The position numbers and the translations under genes were made by a program. Source: CAZFUY01 sp964522445 (lineage in GTDB: Bacteria; Pseudomonadota; Gammaproteobacteria; SZUA-229). From it: DNA of 6,445 nucleotides. Numbering within the stretch: position 1 is the stretch's first letter; each line of letters begins with the position of its first letter. This document shows positions 1 to 5,518 of this stretch, in pieces. A model generated the notes under the pieces. It was given only the letters and a program-made list of their open reading frames with translations. It was not told the origin of the DNA and made no database searches. Where the stretch lies: the NCBI GenBank assembly GCA_964522445.1, contig CAZFUY010000134.1, positions 1 to 6,445 of the forward strand. Direction: 5' to 3'.

Positions 1-405
1 GATCGTTTGGCCGAGGCCTTTGCAGAACTAATGCATCAACGCGTGCGTAAAGAATTCTGGGGTTATGACGCTAATGAATCATTAGAGAATAATGCGCTGA
101 TACAGGAAGAATACAAAGGCATTCGTCCAGCACCAGGTTATCCTGCCTGCCCTGAGCACACTGAAAAAGCAAAGCTCTGGTCTTTGTTAGATGCTGAAAA
201 TAATGCAGACATTACTTTAACTGAAAGTTTTGCCATGCACCCTGCGGCATCTGTTAGCGGCTGGTATTTTAGCCATCCCAATTCAAAATATTTTGCAGTA
301 TCAAAAATCAATCGAGATCAGGTTGAAGATTATGCAAAACGTAAAGGCATGACAATTGCTGAAGCTGAACGCTGGTTAGCGCCTAATCTGGTTTATGATG
401 CTTAG
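1..405 (+). CDS. metH: Cobalamin-dependent methionine synthase, C-terminal fragment (activation domain)
   Basis: This is the last 134 residues of MetH, which transfers a methyl group from 5-methyltetrahydrofolate through methylcobalamin to homocysteine in the cytoplasm. The gene is cut by the left edge and is already in frame at base 1 (D-R-L-A-E-A-F). A TTG at 7 is an internal Leu, not a start. The fragment lies within the AdoMet-binding activation domain, which reductively remethylates inactive cob(II)alamin. The family signature RPAPGYPACPEH is at fragment residues 42-53, corresponding to the R-x-x-x-G-Y AdoMet-binding segment of E. coli MetH. It is followed by LTESFAMHPAASVSGWYFSH (73-92), the RDQVEDYA block, and the usual ending AERWLAPNL. 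The stop is where the family normally ends (full proteins are about 1,230 residues), so the 3' end looks intact. The next gene on this strand begins more than 430 bases away, so metH is probably the last gene of its transcript. Confidence 0.97.
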   Translation, partial: DRLAEAFAELMHQRVRKEFWGYDANESLENNALIQEEYKGIRPAPGYPACPEHTEKAKLWSLLDAENNADITLTESFAMHPAASVSGWYFSHPNSKYFAVSKINRDQVEDYAKRKGMTIAEAERWLAPNLVYDA

Positions 406-560
406 GGATGCCCTCTGAGTCTGATTGTTTTATGCTGGCTAAAATGGTTTGTATTACCCCGAAGTTCGTTGCAATAGAGTGACTATTCAGTCTCACTTCA
501 TGAAAAATACAAACCATTTTTTCTCTGCCTAATTCTAACCATACTTAGTCAGAGTATCCC
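405..560. repeat. Outer imperfect inverted repeat flanking the post-metH stem-loop
   Basis: GGGAT (405-409) and CTCTGA (413-418) at the left are complementary to ATCCC (556-560) and TCAGAG (549-554) at the right. The two blocks are separated by 3 nt on one side and 1 nt on the other. This gives an 11-bp imperfect terminal repeat around a 156-bp segment that itself contains the perfect 15-bp inverted repeat at 441-455/506-520. The arrangement resembles a small non-autonomous element (MITE-like) or an extended RNA fold. I see no clear target-site duplication, and the left arm begins on the last base of the metH stop codon, which weakens the insertion idea. Confidence 0.35.
441..522 (+). terminator. 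Perfect 15-bp inverted repeat with T tract, candidate metH terminator
   Basis: AAAATGGTTTGTATT (441-455) is exactly complementary to AATACAAACCATTTT (506-520). The right arm runs into a T6 tract at 517-522, as expected for rho-independent termination of a transcript arriving from metH. The stem is A/T-rich and the loop is long (50 nt), both atypical for an intrinsic terminator. The loop can form its own competing hairpins: AATAG/CTATT (473-477/483-487), AGTGACT with AGTC-ACT across a 2-nt bulge (479-497), and GAAGT/ACTTC (461-465/495-499). The stem is about 35 bases past the stop codon. A structured element or MITE core is the main alternative to a terminator. Confidence 0.45.
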
Positions 561-584
561 TGGTTAAAAATGTTGTACAGGGAT
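556..584 (+). repeat. 7-bp stem-loop ATCCCTG/CAGGGAT
   Basis: ATCCCTG (556-562) pairs perfectly with CAGGGAT (578-584) across a 15-nt loop. No T tract follows, so it is not a canonical terminator. The left arm also serves as the right arm of the outer repeat pairing with 405-409, so the two folds are mutually exclusive. Seen in sequence; function unknown. Confidence 0.4.
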
Positions 585-729
585 GGTGCGACAGTGAGTT
601 ATTTAATTTGCTGATTTTTCTTTTAGGACTGGCTTAACGAATATCAGAAATATAGATAAATTTCAGTATGATTCTCTGGAGTATCTCATTCAGCAGTAAG
701 CCTTAAAAACGTTTTTTTGTTCTTCTCTT

Positions 730-753
730 GTTTCTTGATGTAGGTCAAGAAAC
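730..753. promoter_or_regulatory. FNR/Anr-type operator upstream of the exported cysteine-repeat gene
   Basis: The core TTGAT-GTAG-GTCAA (735-748) fits the FNR/Anr/CRP-family consensus TTGAT-N4-ATCAA with one change (G for A) that is common in Anr-type sites. The symmetry extends outward to a perfect 9-bp inverted repeat, GTTTCTTGA (730-738) and TCAAGAAAC (745-753), around a 6-nt centre. The site is about 90 bases upstream of the start codon at 839. A class II FNR promoter would place the -10 near 771-776 (TAGTTT, weak); the better match TATTAT (764-769) lies a few bases closer. The symmetry would also allow another dimeric regulator or an RNA hairpin. The core match makes an oxygen- or nitric-oxide-responsive CRP/FNR-family regulator the best guess. 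Confidence 0.55.
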
Positions 754-826
754 GCATTTCTTCTATTATGTAGTTTTAACAGATACAGGCCGCATTAAAT
801 TAGAGCCTGAATTATAGATTCTTAAT

Positions 827-832
827 GGAGGA
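827..832 (+). promoter_or_regulatory. Shine-Dalgarno site GGAGGA fixing the start at 839
   Basis: GGAGGA lies 6 nt before the ATG at 839-841. It is a near-ideal ribosome binding site. It supports this ATG even though it gives an unusually long signal-peptide N-region; I found no later ATG before the mature part begins. Confidence 0.8.
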
Positions 833-838
833 TTCATT

Positions 839-2845
839 ATGAATTTACTACATGGATATATTATTAAAATACTGAAGGTCATACAAAAGTTATTATTAAA
901 TCGTTTTATTGCAAAATTTCTTTGTGTTGTTTTTCTTTCTTCGCCCGTCTGGGCTTCCAGTGAAAATTATCGTGCCTGTCAGGACTATGCGAATAACGCG
1001 GTAAATCAGCAATTTGGTAATATGGAAACAGGTTGTGGATTTAGTGGTCCTGAGTGGAATGAAAATTACAGTGATCATTTTAACTGGTGCATGCGTGGAG
1101 AGAATATTAAGTATGCACAATCTGAATACCAGAAACGGCAGCGTGCGCTAACACAGTGTGATGCAGGGAGGTCTTCTCCCCAATTTGTTTCGCCTCTTCC
1201 AATTCCAGGCTCTCATGTACGCTTAGAACAGCAGGAAGAAGCCGTTTCTTTATCACCAGATGTTGATACAGAGATTGGTCGTCAGGGCTTTTATGAAAAG
1301 TATAATTCTCAGATGCATTTACCACTGGCTCGTGAGCGTAGTTGTCAGGATTATGCGAATAGTGCATTAATTCAGCAGCAGGCAAATCTGGAAACAGGTT
1401 GTGGATTTAATGGTTCTGAGTGGAATGAAAATTACAGTGATCATTTTAACTGGTGTATGCGTGGAAAAAATCTTAAATATATACAAGCTGGACAGCGTAA
1501 ACGGCAGCATGCGCTGGCACAATGTGATGCAAATAAATTTTCCCCTGTACTAAAAGACAGCAGCGGCATTCTGGATCGTACAAAGCATGTTCAGTTTGAT
1601 CAGGTATTTTTGCAGGCGGTTGATCAGGTTGCTTCGGGACTGGATAAAAAAATCCGCGACATACAGGATAAATCATGGAATCGTTCCCGTAATTTGATGT
1701 TGGATCGTTTTCACAATGAAGTGAAGGCGGCAAGCTATTATCAGAAAAAAACATTTCCAATGTTACCGGAGCGAATGAGGAATATAGAGCAGACACCGGA
1801 ACTTATTGGCGAAATTGATAAGCAGACGGGTGAAGTTAGAAGTGGCGGTAGTGGCACTAAGAGTCCACAGGTTTGTGATGGTGTTCGTTATAATGGCCCG
1901 CCACGGATCAGCCATATTCTTGCATCCACACAGGCAGATGGTTTCCATGTTACCCCGGGTGATAAGCTTATTATTTTTGGAGAAAACTTTTATAATCGGC
2001 CGGGTCGTATAGATATCAAAATACCACAGGCTGGAGGTTATCTGAGTATTCCACTTCGACCAGGTAATATGAATGACTGGTCCAGAAGCTGGCTTGATCA
2101 GATTATTATTGTGGATGTTCCAAAGTTGACCGGGTTGTTTGATGACTACCAGGCTGAGTTGGAGATTATGATTACGCATCCCTGTAGTGGTCAAAAATTT
2201 AGTTCTTATAGTGTTAAGTTGACACCCCGCATGGTGTTGAGGCAGATATCGGGTAGCGCCTATTTGAAGCTGGCAGAGAATGTGGAAAAGAAAGATAAAT
2301 GGGTTGATACTATTATTGATCGTAAAAATTTTGTTAAGGTTTCACACTATCCGGGATGTGGAGTAGAAATTCCTGTCATTGGCGCTATGACAGGTTCAGG
2401 TGAAGAAGGTGATGATTATTTCTTTAAACAATTAAAATTGCCACCTAAATTTACCATAAAAAAAGCCTATCTAATTCCAAAACTACCAGGGAAAGACTGG
2501 GGCGGAGTTATACACAGAGCAGTAACTGATGCACTTAATACGGTATCTGATATTGCGTCTGGTAATATCATTGGTGCAGCTATTTCATTGGGTGGGCTGG
2601 GTGTTGAAAGCCTGATTAAGTGGTTTGATCCATCGGTAGGTAAATATGGTTTATGGGTAACAGAGCGCCCTCCCAAATGGTTGCATTATCGTTTGCACTG
2701 GAATAATACCTGCTATAAAAAATCTCCTCGTTACGGGCAGGTTCTGGAATATGTTGGAAGCTTTTTAGTTATGGGGCCAGTTGGGCTTGATCCTGCTCAG
2801 GGTGTGCAAAACACCCAAAAGGTCAGGCTTGCTGTAGTGCCATAA
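839..2845 (+). CDS. Exported protein with duplicated four-cysteine repeats and a TIG-like domain, function unknown
   Basis: This 668-residue protein belongs to no family I can name. Residues 1-39 form a long signal peptide: a Lys-containing N-region, hydrophobic core FLCVVFLSSPV, and cleavage likely after VWA (39). It therefore probably reaches the periplasm or beyond. Two repeats follow (47-107 and 169-229), 44 of 61 residues identical, each with four Cys at identical spacing (47/66/84/107 and 169/188/206/229) and the shared core EWNENYSDHFNWCMRG. Residues 230-345 are charged and probably helical. Residues 354-465 look like a TIG/IPT-type immunoglobulin-like beta domain (PPRISHI, then PGDKLIIFGENFYNRPGRIDI). 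The C-terminal 200 residues are unrecognised and include a Gly-rich hydrophobic stretch (571-596) and KWLHYRLHWNNTCYK. The predicted mature protein has 12 Cys, an even number, which suits disulfides. It has a good ribosome binding site and an upstream FNR-like box, and stands alone, convergent with the next gene. A surface or envelope role is inference. Confidence 0.9.
   Translation: MNLLHGYIIKILKVIQKLLLNRFIAKFLCVVFLSSPVWASSENYRACQDYANNAVNQQFGNMETGCGFSGPEWNENYSDHFNWCMRGENIKYAQSEYQKRQRALTQCDAGRSSPQFVSPLPIPGSHVRLEQQEEAVSLSPDVDTEIGRQGFYEKYNSQMHLPLARERSCQDYANSALIQQQANLETGCGFNGSEWNENYSDHFNWCMRGKNLKYIQAGQRKRQHALAQCDANKFSPVLKDSSGILDRTKHVQFDQVFLQAVDQVASGLDKKIRDIQDKSWNRSRNLMLDRFHNEVKAASYYQKKTFPMLPERMRNIEQTPELIGEIDKQTGEVRSGGSGTKSPQVCDGVRYNGPPRISHILASTQADGFHVTPGDKLIIFGENFYNRPGRIDIKIPQAGGYLSIPLRPGNMNDWSRSWLDQIIIVDVPKLTGLFDDYQAELEIMITHPCSGQKFSSYSVKLTPRMVLRQISGSAYLKLAENVEKKDKWVDTIIDRKNFVKVSHYPGCGVEIPVIGAMTGSGEEGDDYFFKQLKLPPKFTIKKAYLIPKLPGKDWGGVIHRAVTDALNTVSDIASGNIIGAAISLGGLGVESLIKWFDPSVGKYGLWVTERPPKWLHYRLHWNNTCYKKSPRYGQVLEYVGSFLVMGPVGLDPAQGVQNTQKVRLAVVP
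977..1159 (+). repeat. Intragenic cysteine-repeat unit, copy 1
   Basis: This encodes residues 47-107 of the exported protein. It aligns without gaps to copy 2 at a constant 366-bp offset. A 40-bp core (1050-1089) is identical to 1416-1455 including all silent positions, while the edges have diverged. Key residues are four Cys, W73, H80, W83 and the motif CxDYAN-type start. The unit probably folds as a small disulfide-stabilised helical domain; that is inference from Cys spacing and helix-friendly composition. Confidence 0.9.
1343..1525 (+). repeat. Intragenic cysteine-repeat unit, copy 2
   Basis: This encodes residues 169-229 of the exported protein and is the second copy of the unit at 977-1159, with the same Cys spacing (19, 18 and 23 residues). 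Most amino-acid changes fall in the first and last thirds (for example NAVN to SALI and SEYQ to AGQR). The middle is conserved at both protein and DNA level. A linker of about 60 residues, rich in Pro, Ser and Gln/Glu, separates the two units. Confidence 0.9.
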
Positions 2846-2863
2846 GTGGGTTGATATAAATTA

Positions 2864-3790
2864 TTAATCAATATCTTTCCACTTCTTACTTGATGATGTG
2901 GTTAGCCATTTCCAGAGCTTACTGAAAAAACTGCGTTTTATTTTAGCTGCTTCAGTTTGTTCTGGTTCTGGTTCAATTTCTTTTTCAGTTTTCTCTTCTT
3001 CCGCTGGTTGAGCTTGATCCTGCATTTCTTTAATGGTTTGTGGTGTTGCAGATAATTCAATGCTTTCATAAACCATAGGCATTTCTTCAATATTACTTCC
3101 GCTATTGAGATGATCTGTATTTTGCTTTAGTTCTGAGTCAATTTTGATGAGAATATTTTTTATTTCTTCAGAACAGTCTTTGCGACTCATCAATGCATTA
3201 ACATCACTTTGAAGAGTCATCATGTCCTCTTTTATAACTTTTCTACATTTCTTTTCGCGCAGATCCAGGGATACAATCTGTTGTTCAATAAATGATTCTG
3301 GAACAGGCAGGTTAAAAGCCTTTGTTATAACTTTTCTTGATTTTAATGCAATGCGTAGAGTAATAGATGTTTGTGACTTCTTTTTGAAATCATTTACATA
3401 TTCATGATAATCATCTTTCAGAACATCAACCAGCTTTTTACCCTGTACTCCCAGATATTTTTCCAGAAGGGCATCACTTTTTTGTGAAACTTCAAGCACG
3501 TGTTTAATGTCTCGTTGAATTTTCTGATCTGTTGATGAGAGTGTGTTTTTTAGTGTTTCGGTGGGGCGATCTTTCAGACTGCCACTTAATGTTCTGAATT
3601 TATCAATAATTTTTGCTGGTATTTGTGAAGCTGATTTACCCATAAGGATAACAGCCTGTAAGCCCTGATGTAGTCGATTAAGTGTACAGGTCAATTTAAC
3701 CAGTTGCTGTAATGCTGCACGTTTTTCTTTTATGATATCCAGTTCTGTAGTAGGGCTTTCCTTGTTTATTCCGCCCTGTAAGTCAGTCAT
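2864..3790 (-). CDS. Helical coiled-coil-like protein with acidic linker and basic Trp-rich tail, function unknown
   Basis: I do not recognise this 308-residue protein. It has no signal peptide or transmembrane segment. Residues 15-225 are almost wholly helix-forming and rich in Lys, Glu, Leu and Gln with heptad-like spacing, broken near NLPVPES (160-166). Residues 255-280 form an acidic, Pro-containing linker (AEEEKTEKEIEPEPEQTE). Residues 283-308 form a basic aromatic tail starting KIKRSFFSKLWKWLTT, which could be an amphipathic membrane- or partner-binding helix. The ATG at 3788-3790 is the first possible start because an in-frame stop lies at 3803-3805; its Shine-Dalgarno site is weak (ACCGATCACA precedes it). 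It converges on the exported-protein gene with only 18 bases between the stop codons. Phased 11-bp repeats and a TATATT -10 lie upstream. A structural or scaffolding role is only a guess. Confidence 0.85.
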   Translation of the reverse strand: MTDLQGGINKESPTTELDIIKEKRAALQQLVKLTCTLNRLHQGLQAVILMGKSASQIPAKIIDKFRTLSGSLKDRPTETLKNTLSSTDQKIQRDIKHVLEVSQKSDALLEKYLGVQGKKLVDVLKDDYHEYVNDFKKKSQTSITLRIALKSRKVITKAFNLPVPESFIEQQIVSLDLREKKCRKVIKEDMMTLQSDVNALMSRKDCSEEIKNILIKIDSELKQNTDHLNSGSNIEEMPMVYESIELSATPQTIKEMQDQAQPAEEEKTEKEIEPEPEQTEAAKIKRSFFSKLWKWLTTSSSKKWKDID

Positions 3791-4054
3791 TGTGATCGGT
3801 GTTTAAAATCATTTTCATCTATTGAATATAGTCTAAGAAAGGTCTAAATGTGGTTTAATAGTATGTAAATATAGAGTCACTTATTGGTGATGGAGCAGGT
3901 ATCGGGTAATTAGTGTGGTGCTGATGGAAATAAAGTGGATGGTAGAGGAATCAATAAAGGATGCAGAATAAATATTTATGTGTGCGCTACACTTATATAA
4001 AAAGTTAATGATGTTGTGCTACATAATTTATAGAGCAGGTTAAACAGGGTTTTT
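3791..4054. other. Divergent promoter region between the coiled-coil gene and the ligase operon
   Basis: This 264-base region has no credible gene (the longest ATG frame I traced is 15 codons, 3924-3971, without a ribosome binding site). On the minus-strand side it carries phased direct repeats and a -10, listed separately. On the plus-strand side are a 12-bp palindrome ATAAATATTTAT (3968-3979), possible -10 elements TATATA (3994-3999) and TATAGA (4029-4034) without a convincing -35, and a GCTAC motif repeated at 3986 and 4018 in similar contexts. The likely ribosome binding site for the ligase gene is AGGG at 4046-4049, 5 nt before its ATG. Confidence 0.6.
3825..3869 (-). promoter_or_regulatory. 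Phased 11-bp direct repeats next to a -10: candidate OmpR/PhoB-type operator-promoter
   Basis: On the plus strand GTCTAA (3831), GTCTAA (3842) and GTTTAA (3853) recur at exactly 11-bp intervals, with a weaker TGTAAA at 3864. On the minus strand the order is TTAAAC, TTAGAC, TTAGAC running straight into TATATT (3830-3825), a good -10. The hexamer where a -35 should sit (CCACAT) is a poor match, and it lies inside the repeat array. That is the layout of an activator-dependent promoter, such as PhoB boxes, which are 11-bp direct repeats replacing the -35. Transcription would start near 3818, leaving a leader of about 27 nt. The regulator's identity cannot be read from the sequence. Confidence 0.45.
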
Positions 4055-5494
4055 ATGGGTCAGGAAATAAAAACTAGCCATTTCTCATCAGAAGATTTTA
4101 AGAATTTTAAAAAATCACTTGATGATGAAACACTATATTTAAAACAGCTGTTCAATGATAGTCAGTTGTCCGATCATGAATTAATGGCAGGTTATGAGAT
4201 GGAAGCCTGGCTGATTGATAAAAAATTTCAGCCCAGTCCATCTAATGCGCTTTTTCTGGAAATGGCAGATTCACCATTATTAACATCAGAACTGGCTCAG
4301 TTTAATGTAGAGATAAATGCAGAGCCTGATAAATTAAAAAATAAAATATTATCAAATTTTGAACAGGAGTTTAAAAAACACTGGCAATATTGCCAGACGG
4401 TTGCTGAAAAAATGGATTGTTATTTGTTAGCTACGGGAATTTTACCAACACTAACAGAACAGCATCTTTCCATGAAAAATATTTCAAATCTTGAACGTTA
4501 TCGTGCGTTAAATGAGCAGGTTTTAAAACAGCGTCAGGGAAAAGCATTTAAATTAAATATTGCGGGTCGTGAATCATTAAAGAGTGAACATAAAAATGTA
4601 ATGCTTGAAGCTGCAGCAACTTCATTGCAAATTCATTTGCAGGTGCCGCAGGATAAAGCGGTGCGTTATTACAATGCCTCTATTATTATTTCTGCTCCGC
4701 TGGTTGCCATAAGTGCAAACTCACCTTATCTATTTGGTAAAGATTTATGGGCAGAAACTCGTATTCCCCTGTTTGAGCAGGCCGTGGATGTGGGAGGATT
4801 TGAGGGTGCCGCTCAGGGGCCTGTGCATCGAGTTGGTTTTGGAACGGCTTATGCCAGACAATCGCTAATGGAATGTTTTGAAGAAAATTTGCAGCACTTC
4901 CCCATTTTATTGCCCATGCAATTTAATGATTCAAAACAGCAATTAAAACATCTGAGTTTACATAATGGAACTATCTGGCGCTGGAACAGACCGCTGATTG
5001 GTTTTGATAAAAATGGAACGCCTCACCTGCGAATTGAACACAGAGTTATTCCCAGTGGCCCGAGTATCAGTGACAATATAGCTAATATGGCCTTTTTTTA
5101 TGGGCTGGTCAGTTTTTATGCTAATGAGGATACACCGCCTGAATCACAAATTGAATTCTCACAGGCAAGAGATAATTTTTATACTGCGGCACAGCATGGT
5201 TTGAGTGATCGAATAACATGGCCGGGTTGTGAGCGCTGTAGCATCAGATATTTAATATTAAATCGTTTGCTGGATGAGGCAGAGGCAGGTTTAAGAAAAC
5301 TGTCTATTGATGAAAAAGATATAGAATATTATTTGGGTATTATAGAAGCCAGAGCAGAGCGTGAACAAACAGGTAGTGACTGGCAGCGAAAATTTGTTGA
5401 ATATAATGGCCGTGATATGCAGCAGTTGACGAAAGTTTATTATAAAAATCAGCAACAGAATGAACCGGTTCATTGCTGGGATTTTTCAAATTAA
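4055..5494 (+). CDS. GCS2-type glutamate-cysteine-ligase-like carboxylate-amine ligase
   Basis: This 479-residue cytoplasmic protein resembles the glutamate-cysteine ligase 2 (GCS2/YbdK-like) fold, whose members use ATP to join a carboxylate, often glutamate gamma-carboxyl, to an amine. Visible blocks are GYEMEAWLID (46-55, acidic pair E48/E50 for metal-ATP), FNVEINAEP (83-91), LERYRALNEQVLKQRQGKAF (146-165), TSLQIHLQVP (189-198, H194), the hydrophobic block SAPLVAISANSPYLFGKDLWAETR (split around 213-236), RVGFGTAYA (259-267) and LRIEHRVIPSGPS (325-337). The start is secure: in-frame stop at 4031-4033, first ATG at 4055, AGGG 5 nt upstream. The hydrolase gene follows after 24 bases, so they are probably one operon. 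The sequence does not look like classical GshA (GCS1), and I cannot tell its substrates. Glutathione synthesis is possible, but a dedicated peptide-like metabolite fits the pairing better. Confidence 0.82.
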   Translation: MGQEIKTSHFSSEDFKNFKKSLDDETLYLKQLFNDSQLSDHELMAGYEMEAWLIDKKFQPSPSNALFLEMADSPLLTSELAQFNVEINAEPDKLKNKILSNFEQEFKKHWQYCQTVAEKMDCYLLATGILPTLTEQHLSMKNISNLERYRALNEQVLKQRQGKAFKLNIAGRESLKSEHKNVMLEAAATSLQIHLQVPQDKAVRYYNASIIISAPLVAISANSPYLFGKDLWAETRIPLFEQAVDVGGFEGAAQGPVHRVGFGTAYARQSLMECFEENLQHFPILLPMQFNDSKQQLKHLSLHNGTIWRWNRPLIGFDKNGTPHLRIEHRVIPSGPSISDNIANMAFFYGLVSFYANEDTPPESQIEFSQARDNFYTAAQHGLSDRITWPGCERCSIRYLILNRLLDEAEAGLRKLSIDEKDIEYYLGIIEARAEREQTGSDWQRKFVEYNGRDMQQLTKVYYKNQQQNEPVHCWDFSN

Positions 5495-5518
5495 CAGATG
5501 TGATCATGAGCTAAAACA

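Larger units (their letters stand above)
406..838. other. Intergenic region between metH and the exported cysteine-repeat protein gene
   Basis: This 433-base stretch has no credible protein gene; the ATG-started frames I traced here are under about 20 codons. The left half (to about 584) is rich in inverted repeats and is listed separately. The right half is AT-rich and carries an FNR/Anr-type palindrome at 730-753, TATTAT at 764-769 as a possible -10, and a strong Shine-Dalgarno site just before 839. A 12-bp palindrome, AAAAACGTTTTT, lies at 705-716 and is followed by two more T residues. It could be part of a terminator or simply A/T-rich spacer. I recognise no riboswitch or small RNA. Confidence 0.8.

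Noticed and set aside
569..613. 14-codon ATG frame inside the post-metH repeats
   Set aside because: It lacks a ribosome binding site and overlaps the stem-loop at 556-584; length alone is no evidence.
705..718. AAAAACGTTTTTTT as an intrinsic terminator
   Set aside because: The palindrome has only A-T pairs plus one central CG and no loop, so it could not form a stable RNA hairpin.
896..2676. Several open frames of 60-143 codons overlapping the exported-protein gene on both strands
   Set aside because: They lie wholly inside a well-supported gene with a signal peptide, internal repeats and a strong ribosome binding site. The translations have no recognisable domains, and two of the minus-strand frames resemble each other only because they lie antisense to the duplicated repeat.
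2846..2875. Possible bidirectional terminator between the convergent genes (TTGAT/ATCAA or GATAT/ATATC)
   Set aside because: The stems are only 5 bp, all or mostly A/T, mutually exclusive and without a proper T tract, so I see no real terminator. The TTGAT/ATCAA pair is 11 bases apart, not 4, so it is not an FNR box.
3924..3971. 15-codon ATG frame (MEIKWMVEESIKDAE) in the divergent promoter region
   Set aside because: It has no Shine-Dalgarno sequence and is too short to separate from chance; nothing ties it to the ligase gene as a leader peptide.
4055..5494. Calling the ligase gshA
   Set aside because: The motifs fit the GCS2-like branch broadly, the substrate is not readable, and the linked hydrolase argues against assuming glutathione synthesis, so no gene symbol is given.
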